A stretch of 64,000 bases of DNA from JBGUVL01 sp964370395. Its GTDB lineage: Bacteria; Bacillota_I; Bacilli_A; Erysipelotrichales; Erysipelotrichaceae. Under the pieces are notes generated by a model. That model did not search any database. It saw only the letters and a program-made list of their open reading frames with translations, and had not been told where the DNA came from. The stretch spans positions 93,345-157,344 of the forward strand of contig CAYJIZ010000002.1 of assembly GCA_964370395.1 (NCBI GenBank), written 5' to 3'. Of this stretch, positions 8,109 through 17,395 are shown in pieces. Each line of letters opens with the position of its first letter. Position 1 is the stretch's first letter. The translations under genes were made by a program, and so were the position numbers.

Positions 8109-9215
8109 ATGGAACAAAGACCCTATGTATCTTGGGATATGATGAATTCTTTTTTAGTTGATGCTTTTGTTGCTTATGGAGTACCAAAAGAGGATGCACT
8201 GATTTGTGCTGATGTGCTTTTGGAAAGCGATCGTCGTGGAATTGAATCCCATGGCTGTAATCGATTTAAACCAATTTATTTGGATCGTATCAAAGCAAAA
8301 ATGCAGTTTGCGAAAACAGATTTAGAAATAGTGAGAGAAGGACCAACCACGGCTGTGCTTGATGCGCATGATGGAATGGGAATGGTAGCTTCGCATAAAG
8401 CGATGGAAATGGCGATAGAGAAAGCCAAAAAATATGGAATGAGTATGGTAGTCGTACGTAATTCCTCACATTATGGAATTGCAGGGTATTGGACATCCAT
8501 GGCGAACAAAGCAGGCATGATCGGTATTACGGGAACCAATGCGAGACCTTCGATTGCTCCTACCTTTGGTGTTGATAATATGTTAGGAACCAATCCCATT
8601 ACATTTGGTATGCCAACTGATGAAGCATTTCCTTTTATTTTAGATTGTGCTACATCAATTACACAACGAGGTAAGATTGAGTACTTTGCTCGAAATCATA
8701 TGGAAACGCCAGAAGGAATGGTGATTGGACAAGATGGAAGTGCAATGCGAGATTCTGAAGCGATTTTAGAGGCGTTGACAAGTCAACAAGCGGCATTGGC
8801 GCCCTTGGGTGGCATTGGTGAAGAAATGGGCGGATACAAGGGCTATGGCTATGCTACTGTAGTGGAAATTTTATCTGCAGCGCTTCAACAAGGAACTTTT
8901 TTAAGAGCGTTAAGTGGTTTTGATGACAAAGGGAATAAGGTTCCTTGTCATTTGGGACATTTCTTTATCGTTATTGATCCAGAAGCATTTATGGGGTTGG
9001 AAGCATTTAAGAAAACGACAGGTGATATTTTACGTGAATTACGTAATTCCAAAAAAGCACCAGGACAAGAACGTATTTATACTGCGGGAGAAAAAGAATA
9101 TTTGGTATGGTTAGAACGCAAAGACAAAGGTGTTCCAATTAGTGAGTCTGTACAAAAAGAAATGATCCAAATACGTGACGAATTACAATTGCCATACACA
9201 TTTCCTTTTGAATAG
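8109..9215 (+). CDS. Malate/L-lactate/ureidoglycolate dehydrogenase family oxidoreductase (Ldh2)
   Basis: The 368-residue protein belongs to the Ldh_2 family of NAD(P)-dependent 2-hydroxyacid dehydrogenases, which is unrelated to classical MDH/LDH. Family hallmarks seen are DRRGIESHGCNR, the VRNSSHYGIAGYW segment with the conserved His, GTNPITFGMP and, near the C-terminus, LGHFFIVIDP. Members act on malate, lactate, sulfolactate or ureidoglycolate, and the substrate cannot be read from sequence. SD TGGAGG precedes the ATG, and an extended -10 (TGATATGAT, 8065-8073) lies upstream. Glycerol kinase follows after eight bases, so the two are probably one transcript, hinting at a role in three-carbon metabolism. 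Confidence 0.85.
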   Translation: MEQRPYVSWDMMNSFLVDAFVAYGVPKEDALICADVLLESDRRGIESHGCNRFKPIYLDRIKAKMQFAKTDLEIVREGPTTAVLDAHDGMGMVASHKAMEMAIEKAKKYGMSMVVVRNSSHYGIAGYWTSMANKAGMIGITGTNARPSIAPTFGVDNMLGTNPITFGMPTDEAFPFILDCATSITQRGKIEYFARNHMETPEGMVIGQDGSAMRDSEAILEALTSQQAALAPLGGIGEEMGGYKGYGYATVVEILSAALQQGTFLRALSGFDDKGNKVPCHLGHFFIVIDPEAFMGLEAFKKTTGDILRELRNSKKAPGQERIYTAGEKEYLVWLERKDKGVPISESVQKEMIQIRDELQLPYTFPFE

Positions 9216-9223
9216 GTGACGTT

Positions 9224-10702
9224 ATGGAAAAATTCATTTTAGCGATTGACCAAGGGACAACAAGTACACGTGCGATATTGTTTAATCATCAACGTGAGAT
9301 TGTTGCAACTTCGCAAAAAGAAATCAAACAGTATTATCCACAACCTGGATGGGTGGAACAAGATGGAAATGAAATTTGGATTACCACACTAGCGGTAATT
9401 GCAGATGTGATTTTAAAGAGTGAAATTCAACCAAACCAAGTGGCAGCAATTGGAATCTCAAACCAAAGAGAAACAACGCTTGTATGGGATAAGAAAACAG
9501 GATTACCTTTGTATCGAGCACTCGTTTGGCAATCTCGACAAAGTGATACAATTTGTGAGGAATGGAAACAGAACGGATGGGAAGAAATCGTTGCCCAAAA
9601 AACAGGGTTACGCATAGATCCTTATTTCAGTGCCTCAAAAATTCGTTGGATTTTAGATAATGTTGAAGGTATTCAAGAAAAAGCAGACAACGATGAAGTA
9701 ATGTTTGGTACGGTTGATTCGTGGTTAGTGTATAAATTAAGTGGAAACAAAACACATATTACGGATTTATCCAACGCATCAAGAACAATGCTATGCAACA
9801 TCCATACGAAACAATGGGACGAACAATTATTAGCGATGTTTGGTATCCCACTTCATGTTTTACCTAACATATGTTCTACTTCACAAGAGTATACCAAAAC
9901 AGCAACATATTTATTTTTTAATGAAGAAATACCTATTACGTGTGTGGTTGGAGATCAACAAGCTGCATTATTTGGACAAGGGTGTTTCTTTGAAGGAATG
10001 GTTAAGAATACATATGGAACAGGTGGGTTTGTATTAATGAATACAGGTAAGAAACCATACATGTCAAAAAATGGATTGCTAGCAACAGTAGCATGGGATT
10101 TGTCTGGTGAAGTTACCTACGCATTGGAAGGAAGTATTTTTGTCTCAGGTAGTTTAATTAAGTGGTTACGAGATGGATTGCAATTAATCACGCATGCATC
10201 TCAAACACAAGCGATGGCACAAGCGGTGGATGACAATAACGGAGTTTATATCGTTCCTGCTTTTGTTGGTTTAGGAGCACCGTATTGGCAACCGAATTGT
10301 CGTGGTACGATTGTAGGGTTAACCCAAGGTGTCAATGCGAATCATATTGTAAGAGCTGCGCTTGAAGCGATGGCTTACCAAAGCAAAGATGTAATTGAAG
10401 CGATGCAACAAGATACAAACATTCATATTCAAAGCTTGAAAGTGGATGGAGGAGCCGTTTCTAACGACTTCTTATTACAATTTCAAAGCGATTTGTTGCA
10501 GATTGATGTGGAACGTTTTCAGTTTAATGAATTAACGGCACTTGGTGCTGCATCACTTGCTGGATTAGCAATCAATTACTGGACAATGGAAGATTTTAAA
10601 AACCAGAGTGATCATATATTTAGTAAAAACAAAGAAGCCAAAGAAATGGACCAATTGTATGCGAAATGGAAACAAGCAATCAATGCTTGTCGTCAATTCT
10701 AA
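9224..10702 (+). CDS. glpK: Glycerol kinase
   Basis: The enzyme phosphorylates glycerol to glycerol 3-phosphate using ATP. The 492-residue length and FGGY-family motifs fit: DQGTTSTRAI at the N-terminus, QWDEQL, GDQQAALFGQG, GTGGFVLMNTG and VDGGAVSN. In Firmicutes the kinase is normally activated by HPr phosphorylation of a His in a YHF-G motif just before GDQQAALFG; here that segment reads TYLFFNEE and residue 230 is Leu, so PTS activation appears to be lost. No glycerol facilitator or glycerol-3-phosphate oxidase is adjacent. It shares a probable operon with the Ldh2-type dehydrogenase. The SD is weak (TAGGTG). Confidence 0.95.
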   Translation: MEKFILAIDQGTTSTRAILFNHQREIVATSQKEIKQYYPQPGWVEQDGNEIWITTLAVIADVILKSEIQPNQVAAIGISNQRETTLVWDKKTGLPLYRALVWQSRQSDTICEEWKQNGWEEIVAQKTGLRIDPYFSASKIRWILDNVEGIQEKADNDEVMFGTVDSWLVYKLSGNKTHITDLSNASRTMLCNIHTKQWDEQLLAMFGIPLHVLPNICSTSQEYTKTATYLFFNEEIPITCVVGDQQAALFGQGCFFEGMVKNTYGTGGFVLMNTGKKPYMSKNGLLATVAWDLSGEVTYALEGSIFVSGSLIKWLRDGLQLITHASQTQAMAQAVDDNNGVYIVPAFVGLGAPYWQPNCRGTIVGLTQGVNANHIVRAALEAMAYQSKDVIEAMQQDTNIHIQSLKVDGGAVSNDFLLQFQSDLLQIDVERFQFNELTALGAASLAGLAINYWTMEDFKNQSDHIFSKNKEAKEMDQLYAKWKQAINACRQF

Positions 10703-10740
10703 TTACTTCTACTATCAAAGCAATAAATATGATAAAATAT

Positions 10741-10767
10741 AAGCGTTATATAATAACGCTTATTTTT
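10741..10767 (+). terminator. Terminator after glpK
   Basis: AAGCGTTAT (10741-10749) pairs perfectly with ATAACGCTT (10753-10761), loop ATA, followed by ATTTTTATT. Confidence 0.75.
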
Positions 10768-10782
10768 ATTGAAAGGATGTTT

Positions 10783-11055
10783 ATGCAAAAACTCGATTGT
10801 AAAGAAGATGTTTTATATGCTTTGAAAAACAATGAAATCGTCATTTCTATCGTTCAAGGAAAGCCTTGTTATTTTGCACAAATACAAGAAAATCTATTGC
10901 GTGTGAATAGCGAGCAGTTAAATATGAAAATCACATACGATATGTTTTACGAATTGTATTTGAACGCACCTTTCTACTTGTATGAAGTTAGTAAAAAGGA
11001 AGAGGTTATTAATGAAGAAAAGGACGAGGAATATTATCGTCTATGGCATAAATAG
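10783..11055 (+). CDS. Small hypothetical protein (90 aa)
   Basis: I do not recognise this family. The protein starts MQKLDCKEDVLYAL, has a beta-rich middle (NEIVISIVQGKPCYFAQIQ) and an acidic C-terminus (KKEEVINEEKDEEYY). There is no signal peptide or membrane segment. The start at 10783 is chosen because SD GAAAGGA lies at 10771-10777. A longer frame back to 10666 would run inside glpK and through its terminator. The HAD-phosphatase gene begins 12 bases after the stop, suggesting co-transcription with the two HAD genes. Confidence 0.65.
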   Translation: MQKLDCKEDVLYALKNNEIVISIVQGKPCYFAQIQENLLRVNSEQLNMKITYDMFYELYLNAPFYLYEVSKKEEVINEEKDEEYYRLWHK

Positions 11056-11067
11056 GAAGGTGAGAAA

Positions 11068-11727
11068 ATGTTAGGAATAATTTTTGATTTTAATGGAACT
11101 ATGGTCTTCGATTCACATTATCATGATGAGGCTTGGCGTGCTTTTTCAACAAAATTAAGAGGTGTGATGATCTCTGATGAGGAAATTGAACAACACGTGC
11201 ATGGTAATGTAAATGAGAAGATTATCGAATACTTATTACCACATGTAAGCAAAGAAGAAAATGCGATGCTTTCTGCGAAAAAGGAAGAGTTGTATCGAGA
11301 GTTGAGTCGTCTTGATGAAAATTACCAATTAGTAGCAGGACTTCCTGCGTACTTAGATGAAGTGAAACAAAAACAGATTGCGACAACAATTGCGAGTGCA
11401 TCAATTAAAGATAATATTGATTATTTTGTATCAACATTTATGCTTGGTAAATGGTTTGATCCAAATAAAATCATTTATGATGATGGTAGTTACAGCGACA
11501 AACGCCAGATGTTCCTTGATGCTGCAAAAGCGATTGGGGTACCAATTGAGCAATGCATTATTTTTGAAGATTCCGTGAGTGGAATAGCATGTGCAAAACA
11601 AGTAAACCCAAAAGCGATTGTCGTAGTAGCGGACGAAGCGAAAAAAGAGGTATGGGAATCTGACGAACAGATTTCTTTAGTAGTAAGTGATTTTAATGAT
11701 GAAAGGTTAGTAGCATTACTGAAATAG
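11068..11727 (+). CDS. HAD-superfamily phosphatase/phosphoglucomutase-like protein
   Basis: The 219-residue protein has the beta-phosphoglucomutase-like HAD layout: motif I near the N-terminus, a helical cap (about 15-85), motif II at TIASAS, and motif IV at IIFEDSVSGIACAKQ. Motif I reads FDFNGT, with the nucleophile Asp7 present but the usual second Asp (acid/base) replaced by Asn9, which should alter or slow phosphatase chemistry. The substrate is unknown. SD AGGAAGGTGAG precedes the ATG. It sits eight bases from a second HAD gene and downstream of the 90-residue unknown, probably in one operon. Confidence 0.85.
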   Translation: MLGIIFDFNGTMVFDSHYHDEAWRAFSTKLRGVMISDEEIEQHVHGNVNEKIIEYLLPHVSKEENAMLSAKKEELYRELSRLDENYQLVAGLPAYLDEVKQKQIATTIASASIKDNIDYFVSTFMLGKWFDPNKIIYDDGSYSDKRQMFLDAAKAIGVPIEQCIIFEDSVSGIACAKQVNPKAIVVVADEAKKEVWESDEQISLVVSDFNDERLVALLK

Positions 11728-11734
11728 GTGGGTT

Positions 11735-12448
11735 ATGATAAAAAATATTTTATTTGATTTGGATGGTACTTTATTACCAATGGATTTAGAGGAATTCACA
11801 AAACTATATTTTGGTCGTTTACAAGAACGTTTTAACGAGTTGGGATACGATGCAAATTTAGTTTTAAAAGGTGTGATGGCTGGAACAAAAGTGATGATGC
11901 AAAATGATGGAAGCGCAACAAATGAAGAAGCGTTTTGGCATTGTTTTGAACAAGTGACAGGGATTGATAAAAAAGCTTGTGAAGAAGATTTTACGAATTT
12001 CTACGCTGTTGATTTTGCAGATCTAGGAAAGTACACAACACAGAATAGCAACATGATTGCTGCAGCTACGCTACTAGTTGAAAAAGGATACCGTCTTTTT
12101 CTAACGACTAACCCTCTGTTTCCTAAAATGGCAGTGGAAGAACGTGTGAAATGGGCTGGTCTAGATGCGAATATTTTTGAACTGTTAACGAGTTACGAAT
12201 ATTGTCGTTACACGAAGCCAAATGTGAATTATTACAAAGATGTAATTGCAAACGAAAATCTAAATGTAGAAGAATGTATGATGGTAGGAAACGATGCGTT
12301 GGAAGATGGTGTGATTGAAACACTAGGTGTTCCTTTGTATTTGGTGGAAGACCATTTAATTAATCGCAATGATGAGCCATTAAAAAGTAAGTGGCATGGA
12401 ACGAGTGAAGCATTCTTAGCGTTTGTTAAAGAATTACCGACGATATAA
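11735..12448 (+). CDS. HAD-superfamily hydrolase
   Basis: The 237-residue protein is a HAD hydrolase with canonical motif I LFDLDGTLL (both Asp present), motif II LTTNPL, a Lys at TKPNVNYYKD and motif IV MVGNDALEDGVIE. The alpha-helical cap between motif I and II resembles the YjjG/phosphoglycolate phosphatase group. Probable role is dephosphorylation of a small metabolite; the substrate is not predictable. It follows the other HAD gene after seven bases and ends at a bidirectional terminator. Confidence 0.87.
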   Translation: MIKNILFDLDGTLLPMDLEEFTKLYFGRLQERFNELGYDANLVLKGVMAGTKVMMQNDGSATNEEAFWHCFEQVTGIDKKACEEDFTNFYAVDFADLGKYTTQNSNMIAAATLLVEKGYRLFLTTNPLFPKMAVEERVKWAGLDANIFELLTSYEYCRYTKPNVNYYKDVIANENLNVEECMMVGNDALEDGVIETLGVPLYLVEDHLINRNDEPLKSKWHGTSEAFLAFVKELPTI

Positions 12449-12449
12449 C

Positions 12450-12484
12450 GAAAAAAAGGACTACTTTGGTAGCCCTTTTTTGTT
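12450..12484. terminator. Bidirectional terminator
   Basis: AAAAAGG-A-CTAC pairs with GGTAG-CCCTTTTT around loop TTT, with A and T runs on either side. It serves the convergent HAD gene (+) and membrane-protein gene (-). Confidence 0.8.
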
Positions 12485-13186
12485 TTTTCTTTTAATTAGT
12501 ATTTCATTTAAGCTTTTCGAAGTGATATCAAAACGCATGTGTTTTAAATTAGGGAATGACTTTAAGAGGTGTTCTCTTTTCTTAATTAGTTTTTGAACAA
12601 CTGCTTCATCTTCTAATCTATCCTTTAATTCTATTGCATTTTCATATACCGCATGCAAATACTCGTGCACCTTCGAAATTGCTTTGTTCATATTGATAAT
12701 AGCGATTGTTGTTGTTATGACATCGATTAATAAAATAGTGGCAACAACAAGTGCGACAATCGTTTGGGTAGTTGGATTGAGTAAGTCAAATAGGGAAGTG
12801 GCAAAAGGGTGAATGACATAAACGACAACAACACTCATGCAGGCAAACAAAGTAGAATTCAACAAACATACACGACCATGTATATTGAAACGATGTTTGG
12901 AATAATCCCACCAACTCATATGAAAGATTACTTCTAATAACCAACTTGTGAAATATTCAAGTAGTGAAGTAACAATCATTCCTAAAATAAAAACAAGGAA
13001 TACATTATTGTGGAAGGGAAGGAGTACATACAAAATTAAAAGTGCTCCAACTCCATACACAGGACAATATGGGCCATGTAAAAACCCGCTATTGATTAGT
13101 TTGTGTTTTGGAATACTTTTGTATAATGACTCACATGCCCAACCTAAAAATGAATAAAATACAAAATACAAGAACACTGTAGTCAT
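12461..13186 (-). CDS. Membrane protein, putative ABC-transporter type IV (CmpB-like) family
   Basis: The 241-residue protein has about four to five hydrophobic segments and a charged C-terminal tail with a likely coiled segment. The N-terminus, with FYSFLGWACES and the following GPYCPVYGVGA, matches the family called putative ABC-transporter type IV (PF06541), whose function is not established. The ATG at 13186 is chosen over TTG at 13192 because SD AAAGGA is eight bases upstream of it. It begins 17 bases after the end of the HgdB-like gene, so it may be the third gene of the dehydratase/activator operon, although family members often stand alone. Confidence 0.7.
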   Translation of the reverse strand: MTTVFLYFVFYSFLGWACESLYKSIPKHKLINSGFLHGPYCPVYGVGALLILYVLLPFHNNVFLVFILGMIVTSLLEYFTSWLLEVIFHMSWWDYSKHRFNIHGRVCLLNSTLFACMSVVVVYVIHPFATSLFDLLNPTTQTIVALVVATILLIDVITTTIAIINMNKAISKVHEYLHAVYENAIELKDRLEDEAVVQKLIKKREHLLKSFPNLKHMRFDITSKSLNEILIKRKNKKGLPK

Positions 13187-13202
13187 AGACAAAATCCTTT
13201 CT

Positions 13203-14441
13203 TTAGTTTTCGTTTACTTTCGCATTCGATAACATTAATTTGATTCTATTTTCTTGGTTAATTGCACTCGCTCCTGGATCGTAATCAATCGCAACGATGT
13301 TTGACATCGGATAATTGTCTTTGATTTTTCTTAACATTCCTTTTGCGACAATGTGATTAGGAAGACAACCAAAAGGTTGCGTACATATAATATTATTCAC
13401 ACCACTCTTAATTAAATCAAGCATTTCACTCGTTAAAAGCCAACCTTCTCCCATTTTCACACCTTTGGAAATGTAATCGTTTGCCATTTCTTTTACGACA
13501 TCAAAGTTTTCCATCGCATGAAATGTTCCTTCTTTTTTGATTGCTTTGATCATTCTTTTCTGATTGAACATCATGTATTTTTTACCTAGTTTGGCATATT
13601 GCTTTGCACGACGATTCATATTGTAAAGTTTATGGTCTAACATAATGTTTTCTAAACAATACAATATGAAATCCAATAGTCCTGAAAGGACTGGCTCCGC
13701 CCCTTCTTTTAATAAAAATAACTCAAGATTATTATTTCCTAAAGGAGCATATTTCATATATATTTCACCGACGATACCAACACGAGGTTTTTTTTCATCG
13801 TATTTCTCGATGTTTTTAAAATCTGCTAAGATTTGTTTGTAGTTGTGTGAGACACGCAAAAAGCGAGGGGAACGAAGTTGTTCGCAAATGAGTGTTTGCC
13901 ACTTACGGACAACGTCATTGGTTGCATTTTGTTTTTTCTCGTAAGGTAAACATTGGTTTGCTATCCACATTAGCATATCGCCATAAATGGTAGCATACAC
14001 AAGTTTTACTCCCAATCGAGGGGTTACTTTAAACCCGCTGTTTTTTTCTAACCCACCAAAGTTAAGTGAGATAACAGGGATTTGTCCCATGTTATTGTTT
14101 GCCAAAGCCTTTCTTAGTAGGTTTATATAATTACTCGCACGACAGCCTCCACCTGTTTGGGTGATAATCAAGGCAATATGATCCAAATCATATTTGCCAC
14201 TTTTTAAGGCATCTAACATTTGTCCGATTACTAATAAAGCTGGATAACAAGTGTCATTGTGAACGTTTTTTACACCTTCGTCGACAATTTGATGATGTGT
14301 TGTAGTAAGCAGTTCTACTTGGTAACCTTCACTATTTAAAATTTGTTCGTACATTTTAAAATGGATAGGCAACATATTTGGCATAAGAATTTTATGTGTC
14401 TTACGCATTTCTTCTGTGAATTCAACGCGATTATTTTCCAT
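13203..14441 (-). CDS. 2-hydroxyacyl-CoA dehydratase-like protein (HgdB-type subunit)
   Basis: The 412-residue protein resembles the dehydratase/HgdB-like C-terminal part of the large (about 1400-residue) CoA-substrate-specific activase proteins. Conserved Cys-bearing stretches are NDTCYPALL, TGGGCRASN and TQPFGCLPNH, followed by IDYDPGAS near the end; such Cys coordinate an iron-sulfur cluster in the family. ATG at 14441 is chosen because SD AGAGGTG, inside the 3' end of the upstream gene, is well spaced. A GTG at 14450 is the alternative. The gene overlaps the activase gene by 11 bases in another frame, so translation is probably coupled. Its substrate is unknown and no CoA transferase is nearby. 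Confidence 0.85.
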   Translation of the reverse strand: MENNRVEFTEEMRKTHKILMPNMLPIHFKMYEQILNSEGYQVELLTTTHHQIVDEGVKNVHNDTCYPALLVIGQMLDALKSGKYDLDHIALIITQTGGGCRASNYINLLRKALANNNMGQIPVISLNFGGLEKNSGFKVTPRLGVKLVYATIYGDMLMWIANQCLPYEKKQNATNDVVRKWQTLICEQLRSPRFLRVSHNYKQILADFKNIEKYDEKKPRVGIVGEIYMKYAPLGNNNLELFLLKEGAEPVLSGLLDFILYCLENIMLDHKLYNMNRRAKQYAKLGKKYMMFNQKRMIKAIKKEGTFHAMENFDVVKEMANDYISKGVKMGEGWLLTSEMLDLIKSGVNNIICTQPFGCLPNHIVAKGMLRKIKDNYPMSNIVAIDYDPGASAINQENRIKLMLSNAKVNEN

Positions 14442-17376
14442 TCTTTTCACCTCTGTTTTGCATTGCAGCTAATAAGGAACGAATTCTAATTTTAGCGGCA
14501 CCTAAGTTGTCAATTTCATCAATTTTAATTTGTGTGTACAACTTGTTGTTATCTTTTAATATTTCTTTGATTTCATCACTCGTAATGGAATCCAAACCAC
14601 AACCAAATGAAACAAGTTGAATCATTTCACATTGAGGAAGGGTGCAAATGTATTTAGCAGCGTTGTACAAACGTGCATGATACGTCCATTGGTTTAATAC
14701 GTTACGTTTTTCAAATACAATATCACTAGGAACACTATCTTCACTAATGACAACACAATCTAAGTTGCTAATGACGTTTGCCATACCATGATTAATTTCA
14801 GGATCGATATGATATGGTCGTCCTGCTAAACAAATAAGTTTTTTGTTGTTTTCTTTGGCAAAGCTAACGGCTTGTTGCGCATACGTTTGTATCGTCTGTT
14901 TAAAGGCATCGTACTCTTGGTAAGCTGCTTCGCTTGCTGCTTTTACTTCTTTTTTTGAGATGTTTAACTTATTCTCTTTAAAGTGTTTTGTGATTTTTGA
15001 AATAAAGTTTTTCTTGTCGTTTAAACTTAAGTAAGGAAACAAGAAAGTAGTGTCGTTCATATCAATGTTAGAATCAATGTTTTCTGGATAGTATGCAACA
15101 ACAGGGCAGTTAAAGCAGTTATCGCTAATTCCTTCATCAAAGTTATAAGTTAGTGCAGGGTAGAAGATAACATCTACTTCTTTCTCTAATAAAGAGATGA
15201 TATGTCCATGCACAAGTTTTGCAGGATAACATACAGTATCACTTGGGATTGTATGTTGTCCTTTGTTGTAAATGCTTTTGCTTGAAGTCGCACTTATGAC
15301 TACTTCGTATCCTAGAGAAGTAAAGAAAGCATGCCAGAAAGGCAAGTTCTCAAACATATTTAACACCATCGGGATTCCAATGCGTCCGCGTGTTGGGTTT
15401 CCTTTTTTCTTTTCGTATGCATAAAGTTGTTCCAGTTTGAAACGGTAAACATTCGGTAATTCGTTTTTAAATTGTTTTCCACTTACTGGTCTTTCACATT
15501 TGTTACCTGCAATTAATCGTTTGCCATCTTCAAAGATGTTAACAGTTAAATTACAGTGATTGGTACATAAGTTACAGTTAATGGCTTGTGATGTATGTGT
15601 AAAGGATTGCAGTGCTTCGTAACCCATTGTTGTACTTGTTGCTTTTTGTCGTTGTTTTGCAATTAAAGCAGCTCCATAGGCACCCATCAATCCAGAAATT
15701 TTAGGACGGACAACATTTTTTTGTAGTTCAATTTCGAAACTTCGTAAAACGGTATCGTTTAAAAAAGTTCCTCCTTGTACAACGATGTTTTCTCCTAATT
15801 CTTGAGGATCTTTAATACGGATTACTTTATATAAAGCGTTTTTCACAACAGACAAAGCCAATCCAGCTGAAATGTCTTCGATGGCAGCTCCATTTTTTTG
15901 TGCTTCTTTTACACTTGAATTCATAAATACGGTACAACGACTTCCTAAATCGACAGGTTGTTTACCTAGTAAACCCATTTGCGCAAATGCTTTGATATCA
16001 TACCCTAATGATTTCGCGAATGTTTCGATAAAAGAACCACATCCACTTGAACAAGCTTCGTTTAAAATGATTTCGTCAATGCGATCATCTTTGATTTTGA
16101 AACATTTCATATCTTGTCCACCGATATCAATAATGAAATCAACGTTAGGTTGGAAATGTTTTGCTGCTGTAAAGTGGGCAATGGTTTCTACGACTCCACT
16201 ATCAAAATGAAAGGCTTCTTTGATTAATTCTTCTCCATAACCAGTAACGGAAGAACTTGCGATATGAATGTTTTTGTTTTGTTGGTAAATATGTTGAAGT
16301 TGTTCCTTTACCACATCAATTGGATTCCCTTGGTTACTCGTGTAATTAGAATATAAAATATTATTCTCATTATCTAACAAAACGATTTTTGTTGTCGTGC
16401 TTCCTGCGTCAATTCCTAAATAAGCTTGCCCTTGGTAATCGTGTAGACTACGTGTTGCAACATCAGCCTTGTTGTGACGTTCATTAAAAGCGATATAGTC
16501 GCTGTCACTTTCAAAAAGAGGAGGCAATCCTACATTTTCAATTTTGGCTTGTGAACTTGCATACAAGGCTTTTCGTAATGATTCATAATCAAATACTTTG
16601 GTATTACCTTCCGCAAACACGGCAGCTCCTAGCGCAACAAAATAAGGCGCTAATTCTGGTAAGTTAGTGTCTTCTTCTTTTACTTTTAAAGTTTCAATAA
16701 AGCGTTGTCGTAATCCCTTGTTGAAGGAAAGGGGACCACCTAAAAACAATATTTTTCCATCGATGCGTCTACCTTGTGCTAAACCAGTAATTGTTTGGTC
16801 TACTACGGCTTGAAAAATACTTGCTGCGATATTCGCTTTGTCTGCACCTTGGTTAATCAAAGGTTGAATATCTGTTTTCGCAAACACTCCACAACGAGAA
16901 GCGATGGGATATAATTTTGTGTAATTTAAACTTAATGTGTCAAGTTGGGCTAAATCTACATTTAATAAGGAAGCCATTTGGTCGATAAAAGCACCGGTAC
17001 CTCCAGCACAAGTCGAATTCATACGTTCCTCTAAAGCACCACGTAAAAAAATGATTTTGGCATCTTCTCCACCTAATTCGATGACAACATCACTTTCTGG
17101 TAAAAAGCGTTTTACAGCTTTGGTTGTTGCGAATACTTCTTGTACAATATCGATATGCGCAATTGTTGCAATTCCTAAACCAGCAGAACCAGTAATGGAT
17201 GCTTTTATTTTTTTGCCAGCCAACAAAGACCCCAATTCTAATATTTTATCGTATGCCATTTCTCTAACACGCGATTTATGTCGTTCATAGCTCTTGTATA
17301 CTACATTGTCATTCTCATCTAAAACGACCGCTTTTATCGTGGTTGAACCAACATCTAAACCTAATTTATAAGTCAT
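14431..17376 (-). CDS. Double-ATPase acyl-CoA dehydratase activase (BcrAD/BadFG/HgdC type)
   Basis: The 981-residue protein contains two ASKHA ATPase modules of the 2-hydroxyglutaryl-CoA dehydratase activator family. Module 1 (about 1-260) has GLDVGSTTIK, ELGGEDAK, and Cys123 and Cys162 in CAGGTGAF and SRCGVF. Their 39-residue spacing equals that of the HgdC [4Fe-4S] ligands. Module 2 (about 320-580) has GIDAGSTTTK, IGGQDMK, CSSGCGSF and SRCTVF. A CNLCTNHC motif follows, then a DUF2229-like region with SDTVCYPAK. HgdC homologues use ATP to inject an electron into the dehydratase. The ATG at 17376 is chosen for its SD GAGGGGGA; the longer frame starts at a GTG at 17397. Confidence 0.88.
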   Translation of the reverse strand: MTYKLGLDVGSTTIKAVVLDENDNVVYKSYERHKSRVREMAYDKILELGSLLAGKKIKASITGSAGLGIATIAHIDIVQEVFATTKAVKRFLPESDVVIELGGEDAKIIFLRGALEERMNSTCAGGTGAFIDQMASLLNVDLAQLDTLSLNYTKLYPIASRCGVFAKTDIQPLINQGADKANIAASIFQAVVDQTITGLAQGRRIDGKILFLGGPLSFNKGLRQRFIETLKVKEEDTNLPELAPYFVALGAAVFAEGNTKVFDYESLRKALYASSQAKIENVGLPPLFESDSDYIAFNERHNKADVATRSLHDYQGQAYLGIDAGSTTTKIVLLDNENNILYSNYTSNQGNPIDVVKEQLQHIYQQNKNIHIASSSVTGYGEELIKEAFHFDSGVVETIAHFTAAKHFQPNVDFIIDIGGQDMKCFKIKDDRIDEIILNEACSSGCGSFIETFAKSLGYDIKAFAQMGLLGKQPVDLGSRCTVFMNSSVKEAQKNGAAIEDISAGLALSVVKNALYKVIRIKDPQELGENIVVQGGTFLNDTVLRSFEIELQKNVVRPKISGLMGAYGAALIAKQRQKATSTTMGYEALQSFTHTSQAINCNLCTNHCNLTVNIFEDGKRLIAGNKCERPVSGKQFKNELPNVYRFKLEQLYAYEKKKGNPTRGRIGIPMVLNMFENLPFWHAFFTSLGYEVVISATSSKSIYNKGQHTIPSDTVCYPAKLVHGHIISLLEKEVDVIFYPALTYNFDEGISDNCFNCPVVAYYPENIDSNIDMNDTTFLFPYLSLNDKKNFISKITKHFKENKLNISKKEVKAASEAAYQEYDAFKQTIQTYAQQAVSFAKENNKKLICLAGRPYHIDPEINHGMANVISNLDCVVISEDSVPSDIVFEKRNVLNQWTYHARLYNAAKYICTLPQCEMIQLVSFGCGLDSITSDEIKEILKDNNKLYTQIKIDEIDNLGAAKIRIRSLLAAMQNRGEKNGK

Positions 17377-17395
17377 GATATCCCCCTCACTCAAC

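Noticed and set aside
14431..14450. Sequencing frameshift splitting one 1400-residue activase/dehydratase gene
   Set aside because: Both frames have proper ends: the second has its own ribosome binding site and a natural-looking N-terminus, so a true gene split is more likely, though raw reads would settle it.
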